Below are positions 1-9,092 of a stretch of 64,000 nucleotides of DNA, one piece after another (the stretch's first letter is position 1; the number at the start of each line of letters is the position of its first letter). Source of the DNA: Isoptericola luteus. GTDB lineage: Bacteria; Actinomycetota; Actinomycetes; Actinomycetales; Cellulomonadaceae. A model generated the notes under the pieces. That model saw nothing but the letters and a program-made list of their open reading frames with translations. It had not been told where the DNA came from and did not search any database. The stretch is taken from positions 124,001 to 188,000 of the forward strand of contig NZ_JAIXCQ010000005.1 in the NCBI RefSeq assembly GCF_020297055.1. The letters run 5' to 3'. The translations under genes and the position numbers were made by a program.

Positions 1-1146
1 CGCCAGCTCGTGGCGTACGACCGCGGGGGCGAGCGCATCCTCGAGGGGCTCGTGGCCGACGCCCAGCAGCGTCTGGAGCACGAGGGGCTCGCGGGCAAGG
101 TGCACCTGTTCAAGAACAACACCGACTCCGCGGGCAACTCCTACGGCTGCCACGAGAACTACCTCGTGCGGCGCCAGGGCGACTTCTCGCGGCTGTCCGA
201 GGTGCTGGTGCCGTTCTTCATCACCCGGCAGGTGCTGACCGGGGCCGGCAAGGTGCTCGCCACGCCGCGGGGGGCGGTGTACTGCCTGTCCCAGCGCGCG
301 GACCACATCTGGGAGGCGGTCTCCAGCGCCACGACGCGCTCGCGCCCGATCATCAACACCCGCGACGAGCCGCACGCGGACGCCGAGAGCTACCGCCGCC
401 TGCACGTCATCGTGGGCGACTCCTCGATGGCGGAGCCGACCACCATGCTCAAGGTCGGCGCCACCGACCTGGTGCTGCGCCTCATCGAGGCGGGCGTGCC
501 CATGCGCGACCTCAGCCTGGAGAACCCGATCCGCGCGATCCGGGAGATCAGCCACGACTCCACGGGCCTGCACCCCGTCCAGCTCGCGAACGGGCGCACG
601 GCCACGGCGGTCGACATCCAGTTCGAGTACTTCCAGCGGGTGCGCGAGCACGTCGACGCGCACCTCGACCCCACGCCCGTCGTCAAGCAGGTCCTCGACC
701 TGTGGGAGCGGGGCCTGCGGGCCCTCGAGTCCGGCGACCTGACGATGGTCGAGCGGGAGCTCGACTGGGTGATCAAGCTGCGGATCATCGACCGCTACCG
801 CGCCAAGCACGGCCTGGAGCTCGACGACCCGCGCATCGCGCGCCTCGACCTGGCCTACCACGACATCTCCCGCACCGAGGGCCTGTACAACCTGCTGGCC
901 GCCCGCGGGATGGTGGAGCGCGTGGTGACGGACCTGGAGGTCTTCGAGTCGACGGCCGTGCCGCCGCCCACGACGCGGGCCAAGCTGCGCGGCGACTTCG
1001 TGCGAGCCGCGCAGGACGCCCGCCGCGACTACACGGTGGACTGGGTGCACCTCAAGCTCAACGACCAGGCGCAGCGCACCGTGCTGTGCAAGGACCCGTT
1101 CCGCAGCGTCGACGAGCGGGTGGAACGGCTCATCGAGTCCATGTAG
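1..1146 (+). CDS. pafA: Pup--protein ligase PafA, 5' end cut off by the window
   Basis: Ligates the prokaryotic ubiquitin-like protein Pup to lysines of target proteins for the actinobacterial proteasome. The frame is open from base 1 ([12 protein letters not shown]...), so the 381 residues seen are the C-terminal part of a family of about 450 residues. The missing N-terminus carries the catalytic Asp and part of the nucleotide site. Seen here are the near-invariant blocks [49 protein letters not shown] and the C-terminal [22 protein letters not shown], which match PafA closely by memory of the mycobacterial protein. The first in-frame ATG-like codon at base 10 is not a real start. The depupylase Dop is a paralogue, but the C-terminal block fits PafA better. 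An FKBP lipoprotein gene follows after 74 nt. Confidence 0.93.
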   Translation, partial: RQLVAYDRGGERILEGLVADAQQRLEHEGLAGKVHLFKNNTDSAGNSYGCHENYLVRRQGDFSRLSEVLVPFFITRQVLTGAGKVLATPRGAVYCLSQRADHIWEAVSSATTRSRPIINTRDEPHADAESYRRLHVIVGDSSMAEPTTMLKVGATDLVLRLIEAGVPMRDLSLENPIRAIREISHDSTGLHPVQLANGRTATAVDIQFEYFQRVREHVDAHLDPTPVVKQVLDLWERGLRALESGDLTMVERELDWVIKLRIIDRYRAKHGLELDDPRIARLDLAYHDISRTEGLYNLLAARGMVERVVTDLEVFESTAVPPPTTRAKLRGDFVRAAQDARRDYTVDWVHLKLNDQAQRTVLCKDPFRSVDERVERLIESM

Positions 1147-1208
1147 TGGAAGAACCGCCCGGGATGTACGCCCGGCGGCCGTCGCCCGGGCAAGGGTGGT
1201 TGCCGTGG

Positions 1209-1214
1209 CAGAAT
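1209..1214 (+). promoter_or_regulatory. -10 element of leaderless type before the FKBP gene
   Basis: CAGAAT lies 6 nt upstream of the GTG at 1221, the spacing repeated at many genes in this window. No Shine-Dalgarno sequence sits close to that GTG, which supports a leaderless start. Confidence 0.5.
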
Positions 1215-1220
1215 GTCGCG

Positions 1221-2219
1221 GTGCCTCGCCGTGCGACCCCCCTGCTGGCCCTCCTTCTCGGCAGCACCCTTGCCCTGACCGGGTGCTCGTCGTCGGTGCT
1301 GCGCGAGCTCACGCCCACCCAGACGCCGTCGCAGGCTCCGGTGCAGGTCTCCGGGGCGGTGGGCGAGCCGCCGTCGCTGGACTACGGCGAGCCGTACACG
1401 GTGGTGCAGCCGGGGTCGCGCACGATCTGGCCCGGCACAGGCCATCCCGTGGCCGACGGCGAACCGGTGCTGCTCAACATGCACGCCGAGGACGGCACCG
1501 ACGGCGCCGTGATCTCGAGCACGTTCATGGACGCGCCCGCCTGGTACACGATGTCGCCGGAGTCGCTGGGGTCCAACCTCTACGACACGCTGCGGGGCCA
1601 GCGGGTCGGCGCGCGCCTCCTGCTTGTGGAGGAAGACGGTGGCGTCCCGGTGATCCTCGTGATCGACGTGCTGCCCACCCGGGCCGCCGGCAACGAGGTG
1701 CCCACGGTGGAGGGCCTTCCCGAGGTCGAGCGCGCCGACGACGGCACGCCGTACGTCAAGATCCCCGAGGACGCGAAGGCTCCCGGGGACCTCGTCGTCC
1801 AGCCGCTGGTGCGCGGGAGCGGCCCCCAGGTGCAGGTGGGGCAGGTCGTGACGATGCGGTTCACCGCGGTGCGCTGGAGCGACGGCCGCGCGTTCGACTC
1901 GACGTGGGAGGCCGGGGCCCGGCCGCAGTCGGCCACGATCGGCATCGGGCAGCTCATCGAGGGGCTCGACGAGGGCCTGCTCGAGCAGACGGTGGGGTCG
2001 CAGGTCATGATCGTCGTCCCGCCGAGCCTCGGCTACGGTGGCACCAGCAGCGACCTCGCGGACCAGACGCTCGTCTACGTCGTCGACATCCTGGACACGC
2101 ACTTCCAGGTGACCGACGCCGACATCGTCCCAGAGGACGAGACCGAGGAGCAGCCGCCCGAGGAGGACTCGGAGGAAACCTCCGAGGACGAGGCGTCCGA
2201 CCGCGCGGACGAGGGCTGA
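1221..2219 (+). CDS. FKBP-type peptidyl-prolyl isomerase lipoprotein
   Basis: Predicted secreted, lipid-anchored prolyl isomerase of 332 residues that would help fold exported proteins. The N-terminus is a lipoprotein signal: two Arg, a Leu/Ala-rich core and a lipobox LTGC with Cys at about residue 22. The C-terminal domain (about residues 200-300) is a clear FKBP fold with VGQVVTMRFTAVRWSDGRAFDST, IGIGQLIEGLDEGLLEQTVG and VVPPSLGYGG. The first half looks like a second, degenerate FKBP-like region without the active-site aromatics. The end is a strongly acidic Glu/Asp/Ser tail. GTG 1221 is chosen because it gives a proper signal peptide and follows a leaderless-type -10; the open frame further upstream overlaps pafA and is not coding. 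It sits alone between pafA and hisF. Confidence 0.85.
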   Translation: MPRRATPLLALLLGSTLALTGCSSSVLRELTPTQTPSQAPVQVSGAVGEPPSLDYGEPYTVVQPGSRTIWPGTGHPVADGEPVLLNMHAEDGTDGAVISSTFMDAPAWYTMSPESLGSNLYDTLRGQRVGARLLLVEEDGGVPVILVIDVLPTRAAGNEVPTVEGLPEVERADDGTPYVKIPEDAKAPGDLVVQPLVRGSGPQVQVGQVVTMRFTAVRWSDGRAFDSTWEAGARPQSATIGIGQLIEGLDEGLLEQTVGSQVMIVVPPSLGYGGTSSDLADQTLVYVVDILDTHFQVTDADIVPEDETEEQPPEEDSEETSEDEASDRADEG

Positions 2220-2243
2220 GCCCGCAGGTCCGCGACCTCGCAG

Positions 2244-2265
2244 GCCCGGGTGATCCCGCCCGGGC
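2244..2265 (+). terminator. GC-rich hairpin after the FKBP gene
   Basis: GCCCGGG (2244-2250) pairs with CCCGGGC (2259-2265) across an 8-nt loop, 24 nt after the stop codon. There is no T-tract, as at most terminators in this window. Confidence 0.5.
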
Positions 2266-2330
2266 GAAGACCAGACCACGACCCGCGCAAGACCAGCACC
2301 CGCGCAAGACCAGCACCCGCCGAAGACCAG
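2264..2330 (+). repeat. Tandem 17-bp repeat between FKBP gene and hisF
   Basis: Two exact copies of a 17-bp unit (GCGCAAGACCAGCACCC) occupy 2285-2301 and 2302-2318. Degenerate copies flank them at 2264-2284 and 2319-2330. The array ends just before the hisF ribosome binding site (AGGAG, 2329-2333), so it lies in the hisF leader. No function is known to me. Confidence 0.8.
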
Positions 2331-2342
2331 GAGCGTGAGCCC

Positions 2343-3116
2343 GTGCCTGTGGCCGTCCGTGTGATCCCGTGCCTCGACGTCGACGCCGGCCGGGTGGTCA
2401 AGGGGGTCAACTTCACCCGTCTCCGCGACGCCGGCGACCCGGTCGAGCTCGCGGCCCGCTACGACGCGGAGGGTGCGGACGAGGTGACGTTCCTCGACGT
2501 GTCCGCGTCGTCGGGGGAGCGGGAGACGATGGTGGACGTCGTGCGCCGCACGGCGGACCAGGTCTTCGTGCCGCTGACGGTGGGTGGCGGCGTGCGCACC
2601 ACCGACGACGTGGACCGGCTGCTGCGTGCGGGCGCGGACAAGGTGGGTGTCAACACGGCCGCGATCGCACGCCCGGAGCTGATCGCCGAGATCGCGGCGC
2701 GCTTCGGGAGCCAGGTGCTCACCCTGTCCGTCGACGCGCGCCGCGTCACCGGGGGCACGACGACGCCGTCGGGCTACGAGGTCACCACCCACGGCGGGCG
2801 CCGGGGCACCGGCATCGACGCGGTGGAGTGGGCCGAGCGGGCCGCCGGGCTCGGTGCGGGCGAGATCCTGCTCAACTCGATGGACGCCGACGGGACCACG
2901 TCCGGTTTCGACCTCGAGATGCTCACGGCGGTCCGCGCGCGGGTCGACGTGCCGCTGATCGCCTCGGGCGGTGCGGGCACGCCCGCCGACTTCGTGGCGG
3001 CGGCCCGGGCGGGGGCGGACGCGGTCCTGGCGGCCAGCGTCTTCCACTTCGGCACCCTGACGGTGGGTCAGGTCAAGGACGCCATGGCCGCGGCAGGCAT
3101 CGAGGTGCGGCAGTGA
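2343..3116 (+). CDS. hisF: Imidazole glycerol phosphate synthase, cyclase subunit HisF
   Basis: The cyclase half of the HisH-HisF complex, which turns PRFAR plus ammonia into imidazole glycerol phosphate and AICAR in histidine synthesis. The 257-residue product is a TIM barrel of normal length. It starts [15 protein letters not shown] with the catalytic Asp (about residue 12), and has the second catalytic Asp in [11 protein letters not shown] and the phosphate-binding GGGVRTTDD and [11 protein letters not shown] loops. GTG 2343 is chosen because AGGAG lies 9 nt upstream and the protein then begins like its homologues; GTG 2349 is a possible alternative. In mycobacteria hisI directly follows hisF; here two ABC exporter genes come between them. 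Confidence 0.95.
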   Translation: MPVAVRVIPCLDVDAGRVVKGVNFTRLRDAGDPVELAARYDAEGADEVTFLDVSASSGERETMVDVVRRTADQVFVPLTVGGGVRTTDDVDRLLRAGADKVGVNTAAIARPELIAEIAARFGSQVLTLSVDARRVTGGTTTPSGYEVTTHGGRRGTGIDAVEWAERAAGLGAGEILLNSMDADGTTSGFDLEMLTAVRARVDVPLIASGGAGTPADFVAAARAGADAVLAASVFHFGTLTVGQVKDAMAAAGIEVRQ

Positions 3117-3144
3117 CCGGCACGCCCCTGACGCGCAGGGCCCG

Positions 3145-5076
3145 ATGACGGACGAACGCACCACCGCGGCCCTGCAGGGGTCGCGGTGGCGCCGCTCCGT
3201 GGCGCTCATGTGGCGCGGCCTGCGCGCCGAGCCGCGCCTCTACGTGCTCGCCGTCGGGTCGTCGGCGGTCTTCGGCGCCCTGACGGTGGCGGTGAGCCGA
3301 GCCGTCGGCTGGGCGACCGACACCGTCGTGGTCCCGGCGATCGGCGGCGACGTCGAGGCCCAGGACCGGCTGTGGCAGGCGGGCCTCGTGCTTGCCGCCG
3401 TCGCCGTGACGCTCGCGCTGAGCGTCGCCGGGCGCAGGATCTGGGCGGGGCTCGGCTTCGCCGCCCTCCAGGCGCGCCACAGGCGGGGCGTCACGGCGCA
3501 GTACCTGCGGCTCCCGATGTCCTGGCACCGGGCGCACCCGGCCGGTCAGCTGCTGTCCAACGCGAGCGCCGACGTGGAGGCGGCGACCGGCGTCTTCAAC
3601 CCGCTGCCGTTCGCGCTCGGTGTCGTGGTGATGATCGGCGTCGCGGCCGGGATGCTGCTGTCGATCGACCTGTGGCTCGCCGCCGCTGCGCTCGTGGTGA
3701 TCCCCGCGGCAGTGGTGGTCAACCTCGTGTTCCAGCGCTTCATGGCGCCTGCGGCGACGCGGGCCCAACAGCTGCGGGCCGAGGTCGCGGACGTCGCGCA
3801 CGAGTCCTTCGAGGGCGCGCTGCTCGTCAAGTCGCTCGGCACCGCCGACCGCGAGGAGGCCCGCTTCGCGGACCGTGCCCACGCGCTGCAGGCCGCCAAC
3901 GTCCGGGTCGGCGTGGTGCGTGCGTTCTTCGACCCGGTGATCGAGCTGCTGCCGTCGCTCGGCACGCTGGTGGTGCTCGGCGTGGGGACCTGGCGCGCGT
4001 CGACCGGCGCGGTCGAGGCGGGAGACGTCATCACCGCGGCCTACCTGCTCACGGTGATGGCCGTGCCGGTCCGGGCGTTCGGCTGGGTCCTGGGGGAGCT
4101 GCCGAGGGCTCTGGTGGGCTATGAACGGATCGCCCGGGTGCTGGACGCGCGCGGCGTCCTGCCGTCCGGGTCACGGGCCCTGCCGCGCACGGCGGGCGGG
4201 CTCGCCGTGCGGCTCGACGGCGTGGGCGTCGACGTCCCCGCCGCGGGCGGTACGGCTCGGCTCCTGGACGACGTCGACCTCGAGGTCGGCCCGGGGCAGA
4301 CCGTGGCCGTCGTGGGCAGCACCGGGGCGGGCAAGACCACCCTGGTCTCGCTGCTGGCCCGGCTCAGTGACCCGACGCGCGGCCGCGTGCTGCTCGACGG
4401 CCTGGACCTGCGGGACCTGCTCGACGGCGAGGTGCCCGCCCAGGTCGCGCTCGTGGCCCAGCAGACGTTCGTCTTCGAGGACACGGTGCGGGCCAACGTG
4501 ACGTTGGCGGACGTCCCGGACGTCCCGGACGGGGCGGACGTACCGGACGACGCCGCCGTGTGGGACGCGCTGCGCACGGCCCGGCTCGACGACCTGGTGC
4601 AGGGCCTGCCGGGCGGGCTCGACGCCTCGCTCGGGGAGCGCGGCGCGAACCTCTCGGGCGGCCAGCGCCAGCGTCTGGCGATCGCGCGGGCCCTGGTGCG
4701 TCGTCCGCGGCTGCTGGTGCTCGACGACGCGACCTCCGCCGTCGACCCGCAGGTGGAGTCCGAGATCCTGCGGGCGCTGCGCGGCACGGCGGGCGACGGC
4801 TCCGCGGTCACCGTCGTCATGGTCGCCTACCGCATGTCGTCGGTGGCGCTCGCGGACGTCGTCGTGCACCTGGAGGGCGGCCGCGTCGTCGACGTCGGGA
4901 CGCACCGCGAGCTGCTGGGACGCGATCCGGGATACCGCTCCCTCGCCACGGCCTACGAGCAGGAGACGGCCCGCCGGGCGCGGGAGCGCGCGGACGAGCT
5001 CGCCGTCGGCGACGAGACCGAGGCGACGGCGCCAGATGCGCCCGTCGCCGCGACGCCGAAGGGGCGGACCCGATGA
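3145..5076 (+). CDS. ABC exporter half-transporter A, with degenerate catalytic residues
   Basis: A 643-residue fusion of an N-terminal six-helix membrane domain (about residues 20-330) and a C-terminal ATPase domain. Walker A is GSTGAGKTT and the signature LSGGQ is intact. The Walker B reads [12 protein letters not shown], so the usual catalytic Glu is Asp, and the switch position reads VAYRMSS, so the usual His is Tyr. These changes are typical of the non-hydrolysing partner of a heterodimeric exporter. The next gene overlaps by 4 nt and carries the complementary change. The substrate cannot be told from sequence; drugs, lipids or peptides are all possible. The start at ATG 3145 has no strong ribosome binding site, and the gene begins 28 nt after hisF, so it is probably read from the hisF transcript. 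Confidence 0.9.
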   Translation: MTDERTTAALQGSRWRRSVALMWRGLRAEPRLYVLAVGSSAVFGALTVAVSRAVGWATDTVVVPAIGGDVEAQDRLWQAGLVLAAVAVTLALSVAGRRIWAGLGFAALQARHRRGVTAQYLRLPMSWHRAHPAGQLLSNASADVEAATGVFNPLPFALGVVVMIGVAAGMLLSIDLWLAAAALVVIPAAVVVNLVFQRFMAPAATRAQQLRAEVADVAHESFEGALLVKSLGTADREEARFADRAHALQAANVRVGVVRAFFDPVIELLPSLGTLVVLGVGTWRASTGAVEAGDVITAAYLLTVMAVPVRAFGWVLGELPRALVGYERIARVLDARGVLPSGSRALPRTAGGLAVRLDGVGVDVPAAGGTARLLDDVDLEVGPGQTVAVVGSTGAGKTTLVSLLARLSDPTRGRVLLDGLDLRDLLDGEVPAQVALVAQQTFVFEDTVRANVTLADVPDVPDGADVPDDAAVWDALRTARLDDLVQGLPGGLDASLGERGANLSGGQRQRLAIARALVRRPRLLVLDDATSAVDPQVESEILRALRGTAGDGSAVTVVMVAYRMSSVALADVVVHLEGGRVVDVGTHRELLGRDPGYRSLATAYEQETARRARERADELAVGDETEATAPDAPVAATPKGRTR

Positions 5077-6869
5077 GCGACTCACGGATCGCGTCAGCGA
5101 GCACCCTCGGCGTGCTCGCGACGCTGCGGCGCGGCGTCCAGCTCTCCCCGCAGATCGTCCAGGGGCTGTGGCTCACCCTCGGGCTGGCGGTGCTCGCCGC
5201 GAGCGGTCGGGTGGTGGTCCCCCTCGCGGTGCAGCGGACCGTCGACGAGGGGATCGGCGCCACGGGCGGGCCGGACGCCGGCCGGGTCGCGCTGTTCGTG
5301 GCCCTCGCGGCCGGTGCCCTCGTCGTGGCCGGGCTGTGCTCGGCGATGGTCAACGTCCGCCTCTTCCGCAGCACCGAGGCGGGACTGGCCGAGCTGCGCG
5401 TGCGGGCCTTCCGGCACGTGCACGACCTGTCCACCCTCTCGCAGGGCACCGAGCGGCGCGGCGCGCTCGTCTCGCGGGTGACCTCCGACGTCGACACGAT
5501 CTCGCTGTTCGTCCAGTGGGGCGGGATCATGCTGCTCGTCTCGTCGCTGCAGGTGCTCGTCGCCACGGTGCTCATGGCCGTGTACTCGTGGCAGCTCACG
5601 GTGCTCGTCTGGCTGTGCTTCGTGCCCCTGGTCCTGGTGCTGCGGCGCGCCCAGCGGCACGTCAACGCGGCCTACACGACGGTGCGCGCCAAGGTCGGGG
5701 CGATGCTCGGCGCGATCTCGGAGGCCGTCGTCGGCGCCGAGACGGTCCGGGCCTACGGCGTCGGGCGCCGCACCGGGCGGCGTGTCGACGCCGCGATCGA
5801 GGAGACGCGCTCGGCGCAGGCCAGGGCCCAGGTGCTGGTGGCGTCCGTGTTCTCCGGCGGCGTGCTGGTCGCCAACCTCGTCCTCGCGGTCGTCGTGGTG
5901 GTCGGCACGCTCCTCGGCGTCGGCGGGGAGCTCACCGCCGGCCAGGTCGTGGCGTTCCTGTTCCTCGTCCAGCTCTTCACCGGGCCAGTCCAGATGGCCA
6001 CGGAGATCCTCAACGAGCTGCAGAACGCCGTCGCGGGCTGGCGGCGCGTGCTCGCCGTGGTGGAGACGCCCCTGGACGTCGTCGACCCGCCCGACGGCGT
6101 CGCCAGCGAGCGAGGGCCGGCGGCCCTGACCCTGCAGGGCGTGCGGTACACGTACCCCGAGGGTCCGGAGGTGCTGCACGGCGTCGACCTGGAGCTCCCC
6201 GCCCGGACGCGGGTGGCGGTCGTGGGGCGCACCGGGTCGGGCAAGACGACGATCGCCAAGCTGGTGACCCGCCTCATGGACCCCACCGCGGGGCAGGTGC
6301 TGCTCGACGGCGTGGACCTGCGCGACCTGGGCCTCGCCTCGCTGCGCGACCGGGTCGTCCTGGTGCCCCAGGAGGGCTTCCTCATGGAGGGCACGGTCGC
6401 GGACAACGTCGCCTACGGCCTGCGCGACGGTACCTCGGGGGCGGACGACGTCGCCGCGCGCGTGTCGGACGCGTTCGAGGCGCTGGGACTCGCGGACTGG
6501 GTGGCGGACCTGCCGGCGGGGCTGGGGACCCAGGTCGGCCAGCGCGGCGAGGCGCTGAGCGCGGGGGAGAGGCAGCTCGTCGCGATCGCGCGGGCCTACC
6601 TGGCCGCGCCCGACCTGCTCGTGCTGGACGAGGCGACGTCCGCGGTCGACCCCGCCACCGAGGTTCGCATCGCGCGTGCGCTGGACTCCCTGACCGCGGG
6701 CCGCTCGACGCTCACGATCGCCCACCGGCTGTCGACGGCGGAGGCGAGCGACCTCGTGGTGGTCGTCGACGACGGCCACGTCGTCGAGGTGGGTCCGCAC
6801 GACGAGCTCGCCGCGGCCGGCGGGGTGTACGCGCGGATGCACGCGAGCTGGGTGGCGCAGACGAGGTGA
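5073..6869 (+). CDS. ABC exporter half-transporter B, canonical catalytic site
   Basis: A 598-residue half-transporter with an N-terminal membrane domain (about residues 20-320) and a C-terminal ATPase domain. Walker A is GRTGSGKTT, Walker B is [12 protein letters not shown] with the catalytic Glu, and the switch His is in IAHRLST. The signature motif is LSAGE instead of LSGGQ. In a heterodimer the weak signature of this subunit faces the weak Walker B/H-loop of the upstream subunit, so one site is degenerate and the other is full. ATG 5073 overlaps the upstream stop (ATGA), so the two are translationally coupled and very likely form one transporter. Its place between hisF and hisI gives no clue to substrate. 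Confidence 0.9.
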   Translation: MSDSRIASASTLGVLATLRRGVQLSPQIVQGLWLTLGLAVLAASGRVVVPLAVQRTVDEGIGATGGPDAGRVALFVALAAGALVVAGLCSAMVNVRLFRSTEAGLAELRVRAFRHVHDLSTLSQGTERRGALVSRVTSDVDTISLFVQWGGIMLLVSSLQVLVATVLMAVYSWQLTVLVWLCFVPLVLVLRRAQRHVNAAYTTVRAKVGAMLGAISEAVVGAETVRAYGVGRRTGRRVDAAIEETRSAQARAQVLVASVFSGGVLVANLVLAVVVVVGTLLGVGGELTAGQVVAFLFLVQLFTGPVQMATEILNELQNAVAGWRRVLAVVETPLDVVDPPDGVASERGPAALTLQGVRYTYPEGPEVLHGVDLELPARTRVAVVGRTGSGKTTIAKLVTRLMDPTAGQVLLDGVDLRDLGLASLRDRVVLVPQEGFLMEGTVADNVAYGLRDGTSGADDVAARVSDAFEALGLADWVADLPAGLGTQVGQRGEALSAGERQLVAIARAYLAAPDLLVLDEATSAVDPATEVRIARALDSLTAGRSTLTIAHRLSTAEASDLVVVVDDGHVVEVGPHDELAAAGGVYARMHASWVAQTR

Positions 6870-6958
6870 GTGCCACGGCGGTGCGCCGCGGCGCCCGTGC
6901 GGCCGGCGCCGGGACGGCCCGCGCCGGGACGGCGGGCCCGGGTCCGCGCGGGGCGTGT

Positions 6959-6964
6959 CAAGAT
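6959..6964 (+). promoter_or_regulatory. -10 element of leaderless type before hisI
   Basis: CAAGAT ends 6 nt before the hisI GTG (6971). It suggests hisI has its own promoter and is not simply read from the ABC transporter transcript. Confidence 0.5.
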
Positions 6965-6970
6965 GCTGGG

Positions 6971-7348
6971 GTGCAGCCAGGTACCAGCCCCCGCTCCGAC
7001 CTCGACCCCGCCGTGGCCGACCGTCTCAAGCGTGACGAGCACGGCCTCGTCGCCGCGATCGTGCAGCAGCACGACTCCGGCGAGGTGCTCATGCTCGGCT
7101 GGATGGACGACGAGGCGCTGCACCGGACGTTGACCACCGGGCGCGTGACGTTCTGGAGCCGGTCGCGCGAGGAGTACTGGCGCAAGGGCGACACCTCCGG
7201 GCACGTGCAGCACGTGCGGTCGGTCGCGCTGGACTGCGACGGCGACGCCCTGCTCGTGCGGGTCGACCAGGTCGGGGCCGCCTGCCACACGGGCACCAGG
7301 ACCTGCTTCGAGGCCGGGGGCGACCTCGGTGCCGTCGTCGGCGACTGA
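6971..7348 (+). CDS. hisI: Phosphoribosyl-AMP cyclohydrolase HisI
   Basis: Opens the adenine ring of phosphoribosyl-AMP, the third step of histidine synthesis. The 125-residue product is a stand-alone cyclohydrolase without the HisE pyrophosphohydrolase domain. It shows the family core: [29 protein letters not shown], a zinc and magnesium site in [10 protein letters not shown], and CHTGTRTCF with the zinc-binding Cys residues. GTG 6971 is chosen from the leaderless promoter spacing and because the upstream frame runs into the ABC gene. trpE follows after 133 nt that hold a 15-bp tandem repeat. The hisI-trpE neighbourhood is conserved in actinobacteria. Confidence 0.94.
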   Translation: MQPGTSPRSDLDPAVADRLKRDEHGLVAAIVQQHDSGEVLMLGWMDDEALHRTLTTGRVTFWSRSREEYWRKGDTSGHVQHVRSVALDCDGDALLVRVDQVGAACHTGTRTCFEAGGDLGAVVGD

Positions 7349-7383
7349 GCCACCGGCCGCCGCCCTCCGCCAACCCTTGGTCC

Positions 7384-7458
7384 GCACGGCTCCACCCCGC
7401 ACGGCTCCACCCCGCTCAGCTCCACCCCGCTCAGCTCCACCCCGCACAGCCCGACCCC
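7384..7458 (+). repeat. Five tandem 15-bp units between hisI and trpE
   Basis: Units at 7384-7398, 7399-7413, 7414-7428, 7429-7443 and 7444-7458 follow the pattern GCWCRGCTCCACCCC, with the last unit more diverged. The array fills most of the 133-nt gap before trpE. There is no run of Trp codons, so it is not a classical trp attenuator leader. Confidence 0.85.
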
Positions 7459-7470
7459 GCCGACCCGCAC

Positions 7471-7475
7471 AGGAG
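7471..7475 (+). promoter_or_regulatory. Ribosome binding site that fixes the trpE TTG start
   Basis: AGGAG lies 6 nt before TTG 7482. It decides the start because no ATG or GTG is suitably placed before the conserved protein region. Confidence 0.6.
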
Positions 7476-7481
7476 AGTCCC

Positions 7482-9092
7482 TTGACCTCGCCCGCCGTCA
7501 CGCCGAGCGCGCCCCAGGCGCCCACGCCCGCCACGACCCCGGCCGCCCCCACGGCGGCCGAGCTCGCGTGGGGCGCGACGTGGCCGGGCCTGGCGACGTT
7601 CCGTGAGCTGGCCCGCGACCGCCGTGTCGTCCCCGTCGTGCGCCGCGTGCTCGCCGACGACGTCACCCCGGTCGGGCTGTATCGCACGCTCGCCCAGGGG
7701 CGCCCCGGCACGTTCGTGCTCGAGTCCGCCGAGACGTCCGGCGGCTGGTCGCGCTGGTCGTTCGTCGGCGTGGACTCCCGGGCCACGCTCACCGCGCGGG
7801 GCGGCCAGGCCGTCTGGTCAGGAGACGTCCCCGTGGGGATCCCCACGTCGGGCGACGTCGTCGAGGTGCTGGGAGCGGCGCTCGAGGCGCTGCGCACCCC
7901 GCCGATCGAGGGCCTCCCGCCGCTGACGGGCGGCCTGACGGGCGCGCTGGGCTGGGACGTCGTGCGGCACTGGGAGCCGACCCTGCCCGCCCGGGCCCCG
8001 GACGAGCTGGGCGTGCCGGAGGTGGCGCTGAGCCTGGCGACCGACCTCGTCGCCGTCGACCACCACACCGGCGCCGTGTGGTTGATCGCGAACGCGATCA
8101 ACGGCGACGGCACCGGCGAGCGTGTCGACGAGGCGCACGCCGACGCCGTCGGCCGGCTCGACGCCATGGCGGCGGGGCTGGCCGCGCCGGTGGCGCCCGT
8201 GCGCACGGTGCTGCGCGACCCGGCCGAGGTTCCCGAGCCCGAGCTGGAGTTCCGCTCGACGCGCGCGGAGTTCGAGGCCGCCGTCCGCGCCGGCAAGGAG
8301 GCGATCCGCGAGGGCGAGGTGTTCCAGGTGGTGGTGTCCCAGCGCCTCGACCTCGACTGCCCCGCGGACCCGCTCGACGTCTACCGTGCGCTGCGCAGCA
8401 TCAACCCGAGCCCGTACATGTACTACTTCCGTCTCACCGGCCCCGACGGCGCGGAGTTCTCCGTCGTCGGGTCGAGCCCCGAGACGCTCGTCAAGGTCAC
8501 CGACGGGCACGTCACGACGTACCCGATCGCGGGGTCGCGGCCGCGCGGTGCCACGGTCGAGGAGGACGTCGCGCTCGGGGAGGAGCTGCTGGAGGACCCC
8601 AAGGAGCGGGCCGAGCACCTCATGCTCGTGGACCTCTCCCGCAACGACCTGGTCAAGGTCTGCGAGCCGACCTCGGTCGAGGTGGTCGAGTTCATGGTGA
8701 CGCGGCGGTTCAGCCACATCATGCACCTGTGCTCCACGGTCGTCGGCCGGCTGCGCCGGGGGGCGACTGCGCTCGACACCCTGCGCGCGACCTTCCCCGC
8801 GGGCACGCTCTCGGGTGCGCCCAAGCCGCGCGCGATCGCCCTCATCGACAGCCTCGAGCCCGCCTCGCGCGGCGTCTACGGTGGCACCGTGGGGTACTTC
8901 GACTTCGGCGGCAACATGGACATGGCGATCGCCATCCGCACGGCGCACATCCGTGACGGGCGCGCGTCCGTGCAGGCGGGCGGCGGGATCGTCGCCGACT
9001 CCGTGCCGGCGCTCGAGTACGAGGAGTCGCGCAACAAGGCGGCCGCGGCCGTGCGGGCCGTGCAGCTCGCCACCCGGTTCGGCACGCTGTGA
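7482..9092 (+). CDS. trpE: Anthranilate synthase component I TrpE
   Basis: Makes anthranilate from chorismate using ammonia supplied by the glutaminase subunit TrpG, which is not in this window. The 536-residue protein has the N-terminal TrpE domain with the FVLESAE feedback-site region and the C-terminal chorismate-binding domain. Signature blocks are AIREGEVFQVVVSQR, SPETLVKV, IAGSRPRGAT, HLMLVDLSRND, HLCSTVVGRL, FPAGTLSGAPK and YGGTVGYFDF. The TTG start at 7482 has a good AGGAG upstream; the first 30 residues are an Ala/Pro/Thr-rich extension. The stop overlaps the next start by 4 nt (GTGA), so the downstream membrane protein is coupled to it. Confidence 0.95.
   Translation: MTSPAVTPSAPQAPTPATTPAAPTAAELAWGATWPGLATFRELARDRRVVPVVRRVLADDVTPVGLYRTLAQGRPGTFVLESAETSGGWSRWSFVGVDSRATLTARGGQAVWSGDVPVGIPTSGDVVEVLGAALEALRTPPIEGLPPLTGGLTGALGWDVVRHWEPTLPARAPDELGVPEVALSLATDLVAVDHHTGAVWLIANAINGDGTGERVDEAHADAVGRLDAMAAGLAAPVAPVRTVLRDPAEVPEPELEFRSTRAEFEAAVRAGKEAIREGEVFQVVVSQRLDLDCPADPLDVYRALRSINPSPYMYYFRLTGPDGAEFSVVGSSPETLVKVTDGHVTTYPIAGSRPRGATVEEDVALGEELLEDPKERAEHLMLVDLSRNDLVKVCEPTSVEVVEFMVTRRFSHIMHLCSTVVGRLRRGATALDTLRATFPAGTLSGAPKPRAIALIDSLEPASRGVYGGTVGYFDFGGNMDMAIAIRTAHIRDGRASVQAGGGIVADSVPALEYEESRNKAAAAVRAVQLATRFGTL

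Noticed and set aside
7349-7481. A classical trp attenuator leader peptide
   Set aside because: No run of Trp codons and no start codon with a ribosome binding site are seen; the gap is a 15-bp repeat array.
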